64,000 nucleotides of DNA from Pleodorina starrii (GCA_030267565.1 BRXU01000002.1:1860001-1924000); one strand, 5' to 3'. Shown: positions 22,921 to 36,083, counted from the stretch's first letter. Notes: generated by a model not told the origin, from the letters alone. Translations and numbers: made by a program.

Positions 22921-25350
22921 GTTTGCTGGTGTTCACTCTGCGCGAACGGGTGTCCTCGGTGAGACTAGTCGGCGCTAGGGGGCAAAATTGAACCGGGTGG
23001 CGGGCTCACCAAAAAAGGCACTCAGGCCCGTGAAAGAGAGCAGGGAAGGACTTTAAGGGAGCAGTAATGGCCCGCTTTATGGCAGGGCCGAAAGAGGGAA
23101 ACTGGGGCGAGAGAGTAAATTTTGTCTTGCGTCCACTCCAGGGTGGCCGCGGTTCTTAACTCTGAAGTCCTCGAAACCCGCCCCAACCCGACTGATAGTG
23201 GCGTATGCGCGTCATTCATATCAAACGCTAGTCTGAGTAAGGCTCAGCGCCATGTCCGCGAAGCATTTAGCATCTTTTTATATCCAAAACGCGCGCAGGT
23301 ACTAACAGGTGCATAGCTCCCTCGCGCATTCACCATTGACCCCTACATATGCAAATCTAGAGCTCGCGCATACCTTATTCTGTAAATATGATATGTAAGG
23401 GGCCAACGTTCTCGTGCGCGCCTCGCTCTTCTAGTCCTCCGGTCGCTCTCTAGTTTATTATCGTGAAATAATCGCAACGAATTTCAGGAGTTCACGGCAG
23501 GGCATCGTAGCTACTTTGCCTTGCACCGCTCGGTAATCGGTTGCCGCAGGTCGTTGGCTCGTGAGAGGCCGTCACTTCCGAGAGGAACGGCGCCCACCCG
23601 CTTTCACATTCATCTTTATACTTAGAAGCTAAAATTTTGTGATGATTTTACTGTCAGTCATCGAGAATTTAGCTTGTAAATTCAAGGTCTCCACCGCAGA
23701 ACGCGGGGGCGTCGGTGGCCGGAAGCCCTCCCACGTGACGGCGGCCGCCTGTGTCCGCCTGTGACACATCGCAATCGCGATTCAGAGCGACCCGTGCGGC
23801 TCACGCGTGATGGCAGGCCGCGCCAGAGCATCTGAGCATCCCAGGGTGGCCCTGACCCAACACGGACGTTGGTGCGGACACACGATGTCGCAGTACAGTG
23901 CGCTGCGGCTACAACAGCTGCCAGGGTATAGTTCCGACGCGCCCTCCTGTCAATCGTAGAGAACAATATGCGCATTCATCTGATTGCGAGGAGCTCTCGG
24001 CGCGGCTAGGCAGGGCTAGGCGATCCCAGCTCATCTGTGACTGCAACGACAAGGAGCTTCCCCAATCTAAAATTGCGCTGGGAGCCGGCGGATGGAGGCT
24101 GAGACATGAAGCCAATTGCTCGGCTGTAGGACGTGTGCCACCCGACGCGTGCGGCCTCCAGCGAAGTGTGGCCACCCTGGCGCCGCGCCCCGCCCCAGCG
24201 CCAAGTATAAGCACTTTCATTCATAGGAACGGGGTGTTGGGACGAAGACCATCGGCTTGGGCGGCGAGGGGGTTGGCAGCGCCGTTGCACTCTGACGGAT
24301 GGCCGGCTTGTCACGCCCATCAGTTGTGGCTGGTGATCGCACTGATTGCCATACAGGATTACCCACCTTAACGCTGCATTTCCGCGGAAACTGCTGCTGA
24401 ACTGGATTTAAAGACATAGCTGCCTGCTCTGCCGCCTTGCACGGTCTGTGTCGTGACCCTTTTTGACACAGGGTGACACTACGCGCATGGGCGCTCGTAG
24501 CTCATAGGAAAGAACAACTAAGCAGTTGCATCGATTCATGAGAATCTAATCGAGGCCAATCGGCATCAAGCTGGTCGCTATGGTATGCGCTAACCGCCGC
24601 CTTGTTGCAGCCTGTGCAGAGTGCTGCTGCACGCGCGGCTTGCTTACAACGAACACTGCTCTCCGTTCCGCTCCATGTGCAGGCCAACCCAGTCAGATGC
24701 AGTCTTCCTTTTGCCAGACTAGCAAAGCGCACGCATTGAAAGCATCATGGCGGGAGGACGGCAGCAAGATCCCCGCGCTATACCAAAAAAACAACCCTGC
24801 GCCGGCTCCGGACCAGCCTGTCACACACGTCATGCCGTGGGACCCGCCGAGCACGGGTCCCCAGCCAGTCACACGCCCTGTCCAGCTTTGTGCCTGGAGC
24901 ACGGTGTCACGACGCAGCACGTAGCTCGGGACCTGTCGGGACCCGCAGCTGTCTGAAGCCGCGCCGTATTCCTGTAAATGCTGACACTGTATTCTCTACC
25001 CGAGAGGTCTGCGCATAGGGGCCGTCACGGTAAAGTCTTGAATGAAGAACGATTTTTTGCGCTCACTTGGCAGTTGGTATGGCGTTTTCGTTGGTACTAC
25101 ATTTGGTTAGTTGCAACAGTTTCGGTATTCGGTTACCTAGAGACGGTCTCACTTCTTGAATGTAATTTTTAAGCCGTTATATATATCGGCACGTCATAAG
25201 AAAAGGGTAGCTAGAAGAAGTAACCGCCCATCCAGTGGCTTCTTGTAATTAGGCTGTAACGAGCCTGTGTTGGGTCGTAGTATCCAACAGACTTTGGGAA
25301 AATTTTTATTCACGGTTAACAGGATCACCGTAGGTAGCTTTGGTCAAACG
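22921..25350. other. Divergent intergenic region between eIF4A and the MYND protein gene
   Basis: About 2.4 kb separate the two start codons. No splice-consistent or homologous coding sequence was found on either strand. It presumably holds both promoters and 5' UTRs. AT content rises near 23330-23470, 23600-23680 and 25040-25320. Confidence 0.6.
25177..25186 (+). promoter_or_regulatory. Possible TATA-like element
   Basis: TTATATATAT in a locally AT-rich stretch, about 165 bases before the ATG at 25351 and flanked by GC-rich sequence. The transcription start is unknown. Confidence 0.3.
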
Positions 25351-28300
25351 ATGGTAGCGAAGGGTTCGAATAGCCCACCAGCATGGAAGGCATTCCTTGC
25401 AGCAGCACCTAACCCAAAATCTATACAGGAGCGTGAAACGCTGGTTCGACCTGTGATCTTACAGATACAGGCTATCCTGGATGACAACCTCACACAGTCG
25501 GCGGGATCTCAGAAGTTGTTTACGGAGTTGGCCGTCGGCACGCTGAACACGACGGTCACTGGACTTGATCCCGAGAATCCCAAATCCTACTGGCAGCTGT
25601 TAGCGATTAACGATGTTGTGGGCGGCAGCGACCGCCGCCTGGCGCTGGCCCTAGTGGAGCATAACTTCCTGAATTCGCTGTGGCGCCTCTATCAGAAGTG
25701 AGGAGAGCACAGGGCGGGATGTCGAAACGGAGTCGTTTGACCACCCGTACGGTTCCCGACTGCTGTGGCCTCGGCCCCAGGCCAACATCCGTCCCCTGCG
25801 TCCCCCTCACTGCCATGGCCAGCGCCCAACACCCACCCGCTCTATCTCCTTACTCCCGCCCAACTGCCAAGACAAAGCCAGCGGCCTAACGCTTCACGAC
25901 AACCCCTCGCTCCTAATTCAAACGCAAAAACAGGGTCGGCAAGATGTCCCATCGGCTCAGCCAGGCCGTGGTGCTGGTCTTCTGCTCTGTCACGCTGCGC
26001 GCGGAGGGCGCGGCGGGCAGCATGGAGACCATCGCCGCGCGACCCGAGCTGGGCGAGCTGCTGGTGGCGCACTTGACCTTCCTGGCCGTCACGCCCGATG
26101 CGCTGCTGGCGCCGGCGGGCCTGGGCACCGCGCAGCGCTGTCTGCAGACCTGCTGGGAGCTCACACGCGCGCAAACTCCGAAGTGCAGGGCCTTCCGGGA
26201 GCTGCTGCAGCAGCTGCACATGGCCGGACGCGCGCTGCAGATCGCCGCTACCGCCGTAGGCGCCGCTGGTGCCGCCGACGATGCGCAGGCGGCGATCGCC
26301 AACATAACCGCGTTGGAGGGCCAGGGCGGCGCCGCGGCTGCCGCGCAGCAACAGCAGGAGCAGGAGCCGCGGCCGGCCGCCATCGGTGGCTACGAGGAGC
26401 GTCTGTCGCTGGCGGCGCAGGCCTGCAGTTTCGCAGCTAACCTGGCTGGGCTCGGTAGCCGCGGCATTGAGCTGTCGGCAGCGGGCCTTGCGCCGCAGCG
26501 CGCGTGGCTGCTTAAGCCGGATACGCTGGCGGCGCTGCGGCCGCCGCTGGAAGGCCTGGTGGCGGGGCTGGAGGCGCTGCGGCAGCGAATTGAGGCGGAG
26601 AGGCCGGATGCGGAGGCGGGCGCGGGCGGGCAGCGGCAGGCAGAGGGCGAGACGGAGCAGGTAGCGGAGGACGCGGATTTGCGCACCGGCCGGATTCCAC
26701 CGAGAAGGTACGGCGGAGCAGTACGACGGAAATCCGGGGGCCCCAGCGGGGCAGGGTCGCGCTTTGGGGGTTCAATGGCACGGGGCTTTGTGACACCGTC
26801 ATTCCGCCTGCGGCAGTACCGTAGGTAGGACACGTTGTGCAAGGCGGAGAGCGCGCACCACGTGACTGGTTTTGCCGCAGCCGACCCTGCGCTACGCGCA
26901 CTTGATCGGCTTGGCGCAGTTGCCGATTCCCCATTCCGCCGCCGCCCGCTCCGCCCTGCCCTGTCTCCTCTGCAGGCTGCTCAGCCAGGCGGAGGGTGCG
27001 GTGCGGAACCTGCTCATGCTGCTTGGCCTGCCCACCATCGTGATGGGCACCGGCGAGGAGGACGTGGTGGAGGCGTGCGGCTTCGTCATTCGGCACGCCT
27101 TCGGGCTCTACACGGGTGGGTGTGGGAGACGGCGACTCGGCGAGGTTGGGCGAGGACGGTGTCGTGAGGATTGGGTGGGTGCAGAACGGCGCCGGAGGCA
27201 CGGCACGTGGAGTGGCATGGCGCCGTCCCGCGAGGGCAACACGCACGCGGCTTGGCGTGTGTCGTGTGGAGCTGGAACTTGCCACCGGGTTAGTTCGGCT
27301 GTGGACGGCGGCGCACGGGCCTCGATTTGCTGCTGGCTTGCTGCTGCAACGGACAAGGACGAGGCGCCCAGCAACGCGCCCGTTCGTGCTTGAAACACAC
27401 AACCAAAGCTCTGGGTTTTCGCAGCCCCCAAAAGCGCGCACACCCTGTGAAGCTGTCTGTCGCGTGGCTCGCCCTTGTGTAATGCTGCCCATGCGTCCCC
27501 CGGCCTCCGCAGAGGGCTACGTGGACGTGATGCGCTCGCTGCGCGCCGCCGTCAGCGACCCGCCCAGCGCGCAGGGCGTCGTGTCGCCCTACCCGGGCGA
27601 CTACGGCTCCTTCTTCCGCGCCTTCGCGGGCCACTTGGAGACGGTGGCGCTGGCGCTGGGGGTGCAGCTGGAGGACTGGGGCGTGCGTTTCACGGGCGAG
27701 CAGGCGGCAAGGGACCTGCCGGTCATGGAGGTGGGTCCATGGGTGTCAAGGGGCTTTTTTTTCCGCGGCACCGATTCTTTTCAAAACATCACGAAGACGA
27801 ATGGTTCACGGGTGGAACGGGGCTTTTGTGCCGTGTAGAGTTGTTTATAAGGGGCGCCCGGGAGTATCGTTAGTCAGACGTAGCCACCAGGCAGCATTTG
27901 GGGGCGTCAGGAGACCCTCTGGACGGAAGGGCCTTCGCGTCTGAGCGCCGGCACGCCTCCGTTCCCGGTTGCGGCGGCGCAGGTGGGCGCAGGCGTGGAC
28001 GCGCGCATCGCGCACAGCTGGCTCAAGGACCAGATCCAGCAGATCATCAACTGGGGCCACGCGATGATGATGATTGTGCGCATGGCAGATCAGGCCAAGA
28101 TGGCGGCCGTACAGCAGCAGCAGCAGCGGCAAGGGCCGCAGCAGGGCCAGCTCGCGCCAGCAGCCGGAGACGCGGCAGCGGCAGGGGCGGGCTGCTGCGC
28201 CGCCTGCGGCGCGGCGCACCAAGCGGGCGGGCCGCCGTTGCTGTGGTGCAGCAGGTGCCGCGGCGTGCGCTACTGCTCCCGGGCGTGCCAGGTGGGGCAC

Positions 28301-28645
28301 TGGCCGCAGCACAAGGGCTCCTGCAAAGCAGCAGCGGCGGCTTCGGCGGCGGCGGCGGCGGGCCCAGCCGCCGCGACGGAGGCGCCGGTAAGCGCGGCGG
28401 CAGCGCCGGAGGGGGAGCAGGAGGGAGCGGTGGTTGGGAAGGGGGCGGCAGGCGCTGCTGGTGCTGCCACTGCGAGGTCCGGCGACCCCGTGGAGGGCGA
28501 GGGGGCGGCAGCGGCCGCCGATGGGCCGGGCAGTGCTGCGAGCTTCGAGGTCGGCGGGCCTGTGGCGGCAGCGGAGCCCGTGGACGGCGCGGACGACGGG
28601 GCGGGCACGGAAGGCGCGGGGAAGCAAGATGTCAAGATGGTGTAG
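25351..28645 (+). CDS. MYND zinc finger protein with long helical N-terminal region
   Basis: Five exons, 713 residues: 25351-25697, 25934-26707, 26976-27115, 27513-27730, 27983-28645, all in phase. The start is the first ATG in the frame. The N-terminal 500 residues are mostly helical and Ala/Leu-rich, without a domain I recognise; conserved-looking stretches include KSYWQLLAINDVVGGSDRR and GLPTIVMGTGEEDVVEACGF. A complete MYND finger sits at residues 565-607: C565/C568, C582/C585, C591/C595 and H603/C607 (core YCSRACQVGHWPQHKGSC). An Ala/Gly/Glu-rich tail follows and ends KQDVKMV. MYND fingers are protein-interaction modules; no SET domain or other enzyme domain is seen. It is unrelated outside the finger to the MYND-CS gene 11 kb away. 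Confidence 0.85.
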
Positions 28646-29225
28646 AGGAGCTCGTGAGGCCCTGGTCAAGCGCAGCGACTTTTCGAGTGCGTTGTGGAGC
28701 GTTGTGGAGCGCCAAGCGTTTTGTGGGTCGTGGTGGGTGGTGGTCCACGGCTCAACAGCTTTGGCTGTGACACATTAGTTTGAACCCGTCTGCGGGCGTC
28801 GGTGGAGTACGGCGGAGTGAATCCGGGCGAACGTCGAATCGGACGTGCACTGCGCGGTCCGCGGCGATTCGCTGTGAGTCGGAACCGTAGGAGGGCTGCA
28901 GCATTATCGCGCGGTGTGGCCGCTGTGCGTCGTGGTTAAGATGAACTGCGCGTTGCGCCGGACACGTTCAGGCGATCATGCCATGCCGGTCGCCGCGGTG
29001 GCACCGCCGCAATGCACCGCGGCCATGCAGGAACGGATGGCTGCAAAAGTTATGCGTGCAGCGGGCTTTTTGACGGCCCCAGAGCGGGTTTGTGTAGGGT
29101 TGTGGGCTGCGCCAGTGGGCGGCATCGTCCCTGCCCTGGCAGCCAAGCAGCAACTTCCCCCGTGCGGTTGCTCTTGGCTCCGGGGATGGTCCCGCGCTGA
29201 GCAATCCCAACACCGGTACGCCGGC

Positions 29226-29230
29226 TGTAA
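29226..29230 (+). terminator. TGTAA poly(A) signal, MYND gene
   Basis: First TGTAA on the + strand after the stop codon at 28643-28645, giving a 3' UTR of about 580 bases. Confidence 0.5.
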
Positions 29231-29902
29231 CATTGTCGTGGTCGTGGCTCGTGGATGTACCGTAGGGTGATGCATGGAGTGTCGCAGTTGCGTTGGTCGT
29301 GAATGTGCCCGACCCGGAGCAGTCCGAAGTGTCTGCGAGGGCAGGCGCGATAATCGCAGTGGCGCCCCGTCCACTGCGGTACCCAGATGGCGTTGTAGCC
29401 CCAATTGTTGTACGCACCGGTACCAGCGGAAGCCCTATTATTCCTTCTTTACGCATGGTTCATCGTGCAAGTTAGCAGGTCGCACTTGCGCACTAGCGCG
29501 TTGCGATGTGACGGTGCATTCCTACAGGCAGGTATTGAACGGAGCATTTGGAAAGTCAGATGTCAAATCCCAGGACACAACCCAACATACAAGCATATCA
29601 TTTTCCAGAGGTTGGCGCGCAAATACGCTGCATAGGCTAAAGGAGAACGTCGGAAGTACGTTTTGTTTTTTTCGATACTGCTCAGTACCCTTGTGGTGAT
29701 TAGTCAAGTGGCGCTGAGTTGAGACACGTGCGCACAGTATGCAATGCGCATGCACGCTATGTCGCTATCAAAAGCATCTATCTTGCGGAAAGCTGGATTA
29801 TTTGATGCTACAACCTCAAAACAAGCCTAACAAGGACGTAGGCGTACGGATTCCGAAAGTATCTACTTCACAGTGAAACAATATCATGCTGCGAATTTGT
29901 CG

Positions 29903-29922
29903 CAATATAATTATATTATAAC
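29903..29922 (+). promoter_or_regulatory. AT-rich TATA-like stretch upstream of the monooxygenase
   Basis: Overlapping TATAA-type words in about 20 AT-only bases, some 140 bases before the ATG at 30060. A promoter role is only suggested by position. Confidence 0.25.
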
Positions 29923-30059
29923 TCTTCTTATTTCGTTTATGCGCTGTAGAAAACTTAACGCAGGTACCTCCTCTGGTTATATTACGACGTGGTACCGTTA
30001 TCGCGTCATAATCATGGTCAGTCAGAAGACAGCCCAAAGCCATACATGGCCTTGGTGAT

Positions 30060-33000
30060 ATGGATTTTTGTTTGATAACTGTCTTCCACCTACGAGCTCG
30101 AGCGCAGCTTGACAGTCGTCGTTTCCGGGCCATGGTCGACGACATTTGCTCCAGGCGTCAGAGAAGCTTCCCGCTTCTGCCCGCCAATGGAAGTCTAAGG
30201 AATGCAATTGTGATTGGCGCTGGGATAGCCGGACTGTGTACAACGCGTCAGCTTCTGCGTATCGGCGTTCAGGTCCGTAGCCGCTAGCCGGTCCGCCACG
30301 AAGGTCACGCCGAAGCGTGACAACCAAGCAGTGCACGACAGCGTGTTCTTGGCGTCTGCCATGAAGGAACAGCATTATGGAAATCGGTTGTTTTTTTGGC
30401 TCGGTGCCCAGGTGCTTGTGTTGGAAGCCAACTCGTCGGTTGGCGGGATTTGGGCGAGGAACTACGACGGATACGGTTTACAAAGTAAGCTTGGCAGCGC
30501 GTATGCATTTTTCATCGGTACAATTTCAAATATTTAACAAGCTGTCCAAATGTTTCCGTTCGTACCTCAGCAGCCCCTCCCGGCTTAACCCCTGCAGCTA
30601 AATTTGAATACTTTCCTTAGCTCCTTACTACCCGACACAACCACATTTTACTTCGTTCGCACGGCGGCATCCGGCGGCTGGTCCCGGAATCTTCCCCACG
30701 TTGCGCCCGCCGTGCCTCCTCTCCCTCGCGCCGTACCTGTCCACCATCACGACGGCAGTCCCATGGGCGCATTACCAGTTCCCCGAGTTCCTGTGGCCCA
30801 AGGAGCTGCAGCCGAAAGCGGAGTACGCCTCAGGGCAAGAGGTGCACGCCTACATCAATGCATATGTAGAGCGCTTTGGCCTGATGCCCCACATCCGCCT
30901 CAACTGCAAGCTGCTGCGGCTGCGCTGGTGCGCCGAGCAGCTCCAATGGGAGGCGCTCTTCTGCGACACGGCGAAACAAAAGTTCTTCAAGGTGGGTGGC
31001 TGCCGCGTAGTGGCTAGTGAGGACGCTGGGGCAGTGAGCGGTTGCGAGCGGTTGTGAAGGGTTGTACGGTAACATCAAAATGCGTGCATAATGCCGTACT
31101 CCTGCCGTACGTTGCATCGCTCAGCACCTCCGACGCACGCGACCCCTGTTTGCAGGCAAAAGCCGACTACGCGGTCATCTGTTCCGGACTGTACAGCAAC
31201 CCGTACATCCCCCACTACAAGGTGCGCTGGACCGCCGGCGAACCCTGCGCCCGTATCGCCCACCAATCCGGTGCACACAAGCCTGCTCACGCACGTGGCC
31301 ACACTCACACCACCCCCGCACGTGAGCAACTGCACGTGAGCAGTCCTGCAGGCGCCTGCAGCAACGTGTGGAAGGTTCGGTGGTGCGGATGGTGCCAAGA
31401 GGAGAATGGGGCCATTCCGTACAACTGTAACAGCAACGTGTGTGGGCCACGTGTGTCTTGCAGGCACATAAGCGGTACACACCCGCAGCGTATGCGGCGG
31501 TCCCGCACGCCCGCCTTCCCGCCCGCCCGCCACTGTCCCCAGCTCCCCCACGCAATCCCTCCACCCGCCAACTCTCCATCTTCAGGGCGCCGAGACGTTC
31601 GCGGGTTTGCAGCTGCATGCCAAGGACTTCACGAGCATGGCGATGGCTCGAGGCCGCCGCGTGGTGATTGTGGGCGCGGGCAAGACTGCTCTGGACTGCA
31701 TGGGGGGGCTGCTGGCCAGCCGCGTGGCCGCCTCCGTGACGCTGCTGTACCGCCGCGCGCACTGGCCCGTGCCGCGCAGCGCGGTGGGGATGCCGGTACA
31801 GCAGCTGCTGTTCGGCCGCGCCGCGGCGGCGATGCTGCCGCCGTACTATGCGGCAGGCCGAGTGGACAGGGCCGTACATGCGGTGACGAGCTCGCTGAAG
31901 CGGCTCTTCTGGCGGGGCATGGAGGTGAGGTAATGCACGCGGGTGTATGGCGCATGGAGAACGGTTATTGTTGTTGTTGTTGTTGCTGTTGTTGGTGTTG
32001 TTGTTGCAGAGGGCTCCATATCCACGAGTGGTCCGCTCGCTAACGCCATCTCCGTCCCTTCGCTGCGGTATCTGTTTTTCTTACCCATGCGTGGGATTGG
32101 CGAACTGTGCGCGTGCAGTGCGCAATCGCCCGCAAGTTCAAGTTGGGGAGCGGCAAGCTGGCGGTCCCAGGGGTCGGGCTGCCGGGTGACCTCTTCTACG
32201 GCGGGCAGATTCTGGAAGACAGCAGCGGCGAGCTGTTGCAGTGCGAGACCCTCACCACCATAAAAGGTGGGTGAGGGGGTTGCAGCAGCCGAAGGTGTCT
32301 GGCGGCCTGGCCTGTGTTGAGTGCTGTAATTCGAGGCACCAGGTTGCCCAACCCCCACCTGGCGGCGCCTGCAGCTCCATCCCCTCCGTTTTTCCGATTG
32401 CAGGAGAGATCAACCAGTTCGTTGCGCGCGGCGTTATCTTGCAGGTGGGGCGGGGTGCGTGCACCTCGGTTAAAGGATGTGCTTGAGGCGTGTGGGATTG
32501 CGGCGGTTCGCCTTCGCGACCTTCATACCTGGCTTTGCTCATACACGTATATATGCTCCTGGGACTCCATGTGTATATGTATAAGGTGTTGTGGGTCTGA
32601 TGCGTGCCTGCCCGGATTCCCGCGTGCACGGTGGACTTCCGAGGTCCCTGGGGTAACGCGGCTGTCTGCCTGCCTGCGAGCAGGACGGCAGCTTCCAGCC
32701 TGCTGACGTCATCCTGTACTGTACCGGGTACGTCAAGACGTACGACTACCTCGAGGGCGAGATGCGCGAGCAGCTGGGCCTGCAAAAGGACGGGCTGTAC
32801 CTGTACCGCAACTGCCTGCCGTGCGCCGTACCGCACTTGGCCTACATCGGCAGCGAGGTGCGTGCCGTACTATACGGCTGACTTGCCGGTTGTGTGCCGT
32901 ACATTTTGTGCTGTGGAGGAAACGTCCTACGGTTGCCGTCGCGTGTGTTGTCGGGGACTCTCAAAAAACACGTGTCGGTGCCGACTGATGCGACCTGGGG

Positions 33001-36000
33001 TGTGTGAACGAGTCATGTACTGTTGAAGGGGTTACCCTCGAGCGCCGCGGAAGGTGCGATTCGAAACTTGGAAAGGCCCCGTGCGCTCAAGATCCAGATC
33101 ATCCTGCCTCCCAGTAACAACAACCAACCACCGGCACCTACCAGTCCGGCCAACCAGCCGCCTCTGGGTTTTCTCGGGTCCCCACCGCCCCCTTGCCCCT
33201 GGCCCCTGGCCCCCCGCCATCAGGTCAGCACCCACAGCAACATCGTGACGGACAGTCTGCAGGCGATGTGGCTGGCCCACGTGCTGACCGGTGCCGTACA
33301 GCTGCCGCCACCTGATGCCATGGCCGCCGATGTCCGGGAGCAACAGCGCTGGCGGCGGGAGGTGATGCCGGCGCAGCGGAACCGCGGCGCGGTGCTGATG
33401 ATGTACGGCATGCAGTACCACGACCAGGTACGGAATGCGTCGATGGGACAACCAGCCGTGCGGTAGGGTGCGGTGTTGCCTGATTAGGCGTCTGCCCAAG
33501 TCGGGTGCTGGCCCTGCCCCCGGGCGGTGGCCAACCATCCCGTCCCGCCCTCGTTGATGCTCTGTTGCCGTTCCTGCGGCGCCGAGGCGCCGACGCTAGC
33601 GACGACGCCCCGCGCCGCCCCCCTGGCTGCCCTGTTCGCCCCTCACTCGCCATCCTGCACAGCTACTGCGGGACATGGGCCAGACGCCTCGGCGCAAGGG
33701 CTTGAACCTTTTGGCAGAGTGCTTTGGAGCCTACTCGCCGGAAGACTATCAGCCTCTCGTGGAGCGGATCCAGCTGCCTGCCGTACGGGTCGCACCGGCA
33801 GAGCCGAGCCAACCGCTGGACAGGGACGATGGCAGATCTGGGTCGCCAGAACCGGAGCGTGACTTGAATCGCAGCCAGAGCGCCGCCACCCCGCGGCCGC
33901 GGAGCGGCGATGCAGCTCCGTCGACGGGTGTCGCTTCCGGCCGTAGCCTTGCTCCTGCTGCTGCTGCTGCTGTGTCGGCGGCGGCAACAGCCGCTGCAAG
34001 CGCTGTCAGCGCAGACTTTTCGCGCGCCTTTGAGACACACGGCTTGCTGCTGATGCCGCGGCTGCAGCCACAGCTGCAGTTGCCCGCCGGCGCCGTTGCC
34101 GGTGCTGGCCCCAGAACCGGCGCCGACGCGAGCGCGAGCGCGCCTGCCGGCGCGGCTTCCGACGAGGCAGCCGCCCCACGGACATTAGCGCATCTGCTGC
34201 GCACCACACCACCCTCATGGAGAGTGCCGTCGGCGCAGTCGCCTCCAGATACAGATCCCAGCGCCAAGCACGAAGGAAGGCCCGTCGTCGCCCCCGCCGC
34301 AGCCGCCGTTATAAAGTCTTGGCCCCGCATGGCGCCGCCGGCTGCGGGCGCCGCCGCCGCCGCCGCCGTCGCCGGCGGCAGCAGCAGCTGCTGCAGCCTG
34401 CACCCGTGCGGCCTCACCTCCGCTGCCATCACCGCCGCCACGACGGCCGCCACCGTCACCACCCCCGCTGCAACCACCTGCCGTTGCTGCAGCTCCTCGC
34501 CATGCGCACATGCGCAGGCGGCGTCCTGGGTGGAGTCATCCTTCGCCGGCGGCTGCGACAGCAGCAGCAGGACCCTGCTGGGCCACCGGGCTGACGCCGC
34601 CGGCGGGCCCGGCACGCCCAACGCCGGCCGCGGGGCGGGCCCCGCGGCGGCCAGCGCCGGCTGCAGCGGCGCCGGCGGCGCCGGCGCTGGGAGCCTCAAC
34701 AGCAGCGGCAACAGCTACGGGCCAGCGCAGATATCTCCAAGACTGCAGCTGCAGAACATTTCCCAGCAGCAGCGGCGGCGGCCACAGCAGCACGTGCAGG
34801 AGATGCGGTCGCAGCAGGCGCAGCAGCGGCAGCTGAGCCAGGTGAGCGGTGTCACGTCGCTGATGACGGCACTTTCAGGCGGCTGCCGCCGCGCCGACGG
34901 CGGTCTTCACACGCTGTACGGCTCACGCCTTGACGTGTGCATTCCGGACAGCAAGAGCAGCGGCAGCAGTGGCAGCAGCGGCAGCAGCTGCAGGGTCTCT
35001 TCCCGGGTGGTCTGTCGACTGCCGGCATCAACGTTGACCTCGAGCTTGGTCTCCGGCTTGGCCTCGGCTTCGGCTGCAGCATCGGGGTCGGCGCTGTGCA
35101 GGGTTTCGGACTCGGTCGCGCTATCCACTGCGGCCGATTCGGGTGGTGTGCCGTCGGGCTTTGCGCCGGTGGCGGTAGCGGCGGCGGCGGCGTCCACACT
35201 CGGCTGCGGCTCTGCAAGGCAGCTGCTCGGTGGCAGCGCCTGTGGCAGTGCCTTTCGACGCGCTTCCGATGAGAGGCAGCGGCAGCAGCCGGTGCAGGAA
35301 CAGCAACAAGTGCAGCAGCAGCAACTAGTGCAGCAGCAGCAACACGACCTGCTTCAATGGCGGGGTTCGCCGGCGGCGGCAGACAGCGGTGAGGTCACTG
35401 AAGGAGAGACGCGCCCGGCCGCCGCTACGGCGGCGGCCTTGGCATTGGAGGCGGAGGCGGAAGCATTGGAGGCGGATGTGGGATTCGCCGCGATATCGCG
35501 CACAGACGCAGACCTAAGCGGCGACGCCAAAGGCCGCAGCGACGGTGTTGCCCCATCGACTGGACCGGCTGTTGCAGCCGCGGCCGCCGTAACCCCAGCC
35601 AATCCATCCGCACCGCTTGACAGCCCGCCGCTGCAGCTTGCTTCCGTTCCTGGCGCCAGCTGCGGCGGCGGCGTCAGCGCCGCCCGTGACCGCGGCACGC
35701 GCGGCCGCTGCCGCAGCGGCGCCGGCGTCGGCGCCCCCACCGCCGACACCGACGCTTCTGCCGATGTTGGCGTGGAGCCATCCCCACGTGCGTCCTTGTC
35801 CGCTTGGTGCCTTCATCCCCGACCGCAAGCACCCGTGAGTGAGGTGTGCAGCTCGGGGGAGCGCGGCAAGGTGTCGGACTTGACGGCGATGCTGGCGCAG
35901 GACTTTGCCATCGGCGGAACGGCGACCCGCGGGTCGGGGGTGGTGCCATTCACGGCGGATGACGGCGGCAGCGGCGACGGCGGCGGCGGCGGCAGCTCGT

Positions 36001-36083
36001 CGCCGTGTCTGCGGATGGGGACTTCGCCAACGATTGGCGGGGCCCGCGGCGACCCGGCACCCGCGTGGCCAGCGGTGCACTGA
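30060..36083 (+). CDS. Flavin-containing monooxygenase with very long low-complexity C-terminal extension
   Basis: Ten exons, 1303 residues: 30060-30272, 30412-30484, 30759-30991, 31156-31221, 31586-31924, 32119-32266, 32404-32444, 32684-32857, 33224-33427, 33663-36083, all in phase. It is a FAD/NADPH oxygenase. Seen in order: FAD site VIGAGIAG (51-58), EANSSVGGIW, the FMO motif FxGxxxHxxxF as FAGLQLHAKDF (200-210), NADPH site VIVGAGKTALD (222-232) and YCTGY (383-387). Homology runs to about residue 540 (MGQTPRRKGLNLLAECFG). The remaining 760 or so residues, all in one exon, are Ala/Ser/Gly-rich with Cys-Ser runs and poly-Gln near 35290-35350. The substrate is unknown. The start could also be the Met at 30132. 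Part of the long last exon could contain an unrecognised intron. Confidence 0.88.

Larger units (their letters stand above)
28646..30059. other. Intergenic: MYND gene 3' UTR and monooxygenase promoter
   Basis: No supported gene. It contains a TGTAA signal at 29226-29230, and the sequence turns AT-rich from about 29640 to 30010 towards the monooxygenase start. Confidence 0.6.

Noticed and set aside
25351..25380. GGTTCGAAT resembling a tRNA T-loop
   Set aside because: It has no flanking stems of the right length and lies in the coding start of the second MYND gene.
26512..27492. 326-residue - strand frame over the second MYND gene
   Set aside because: It spans sense exons and introns of a splice-consistent gene and has no domain.
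33749..34711. 320-residue - strand frame opposite the monooxygenase tail
   Set aside because: It is Ala/Gly/Pro-rich only; a mirror of the low-complexity sense frame.
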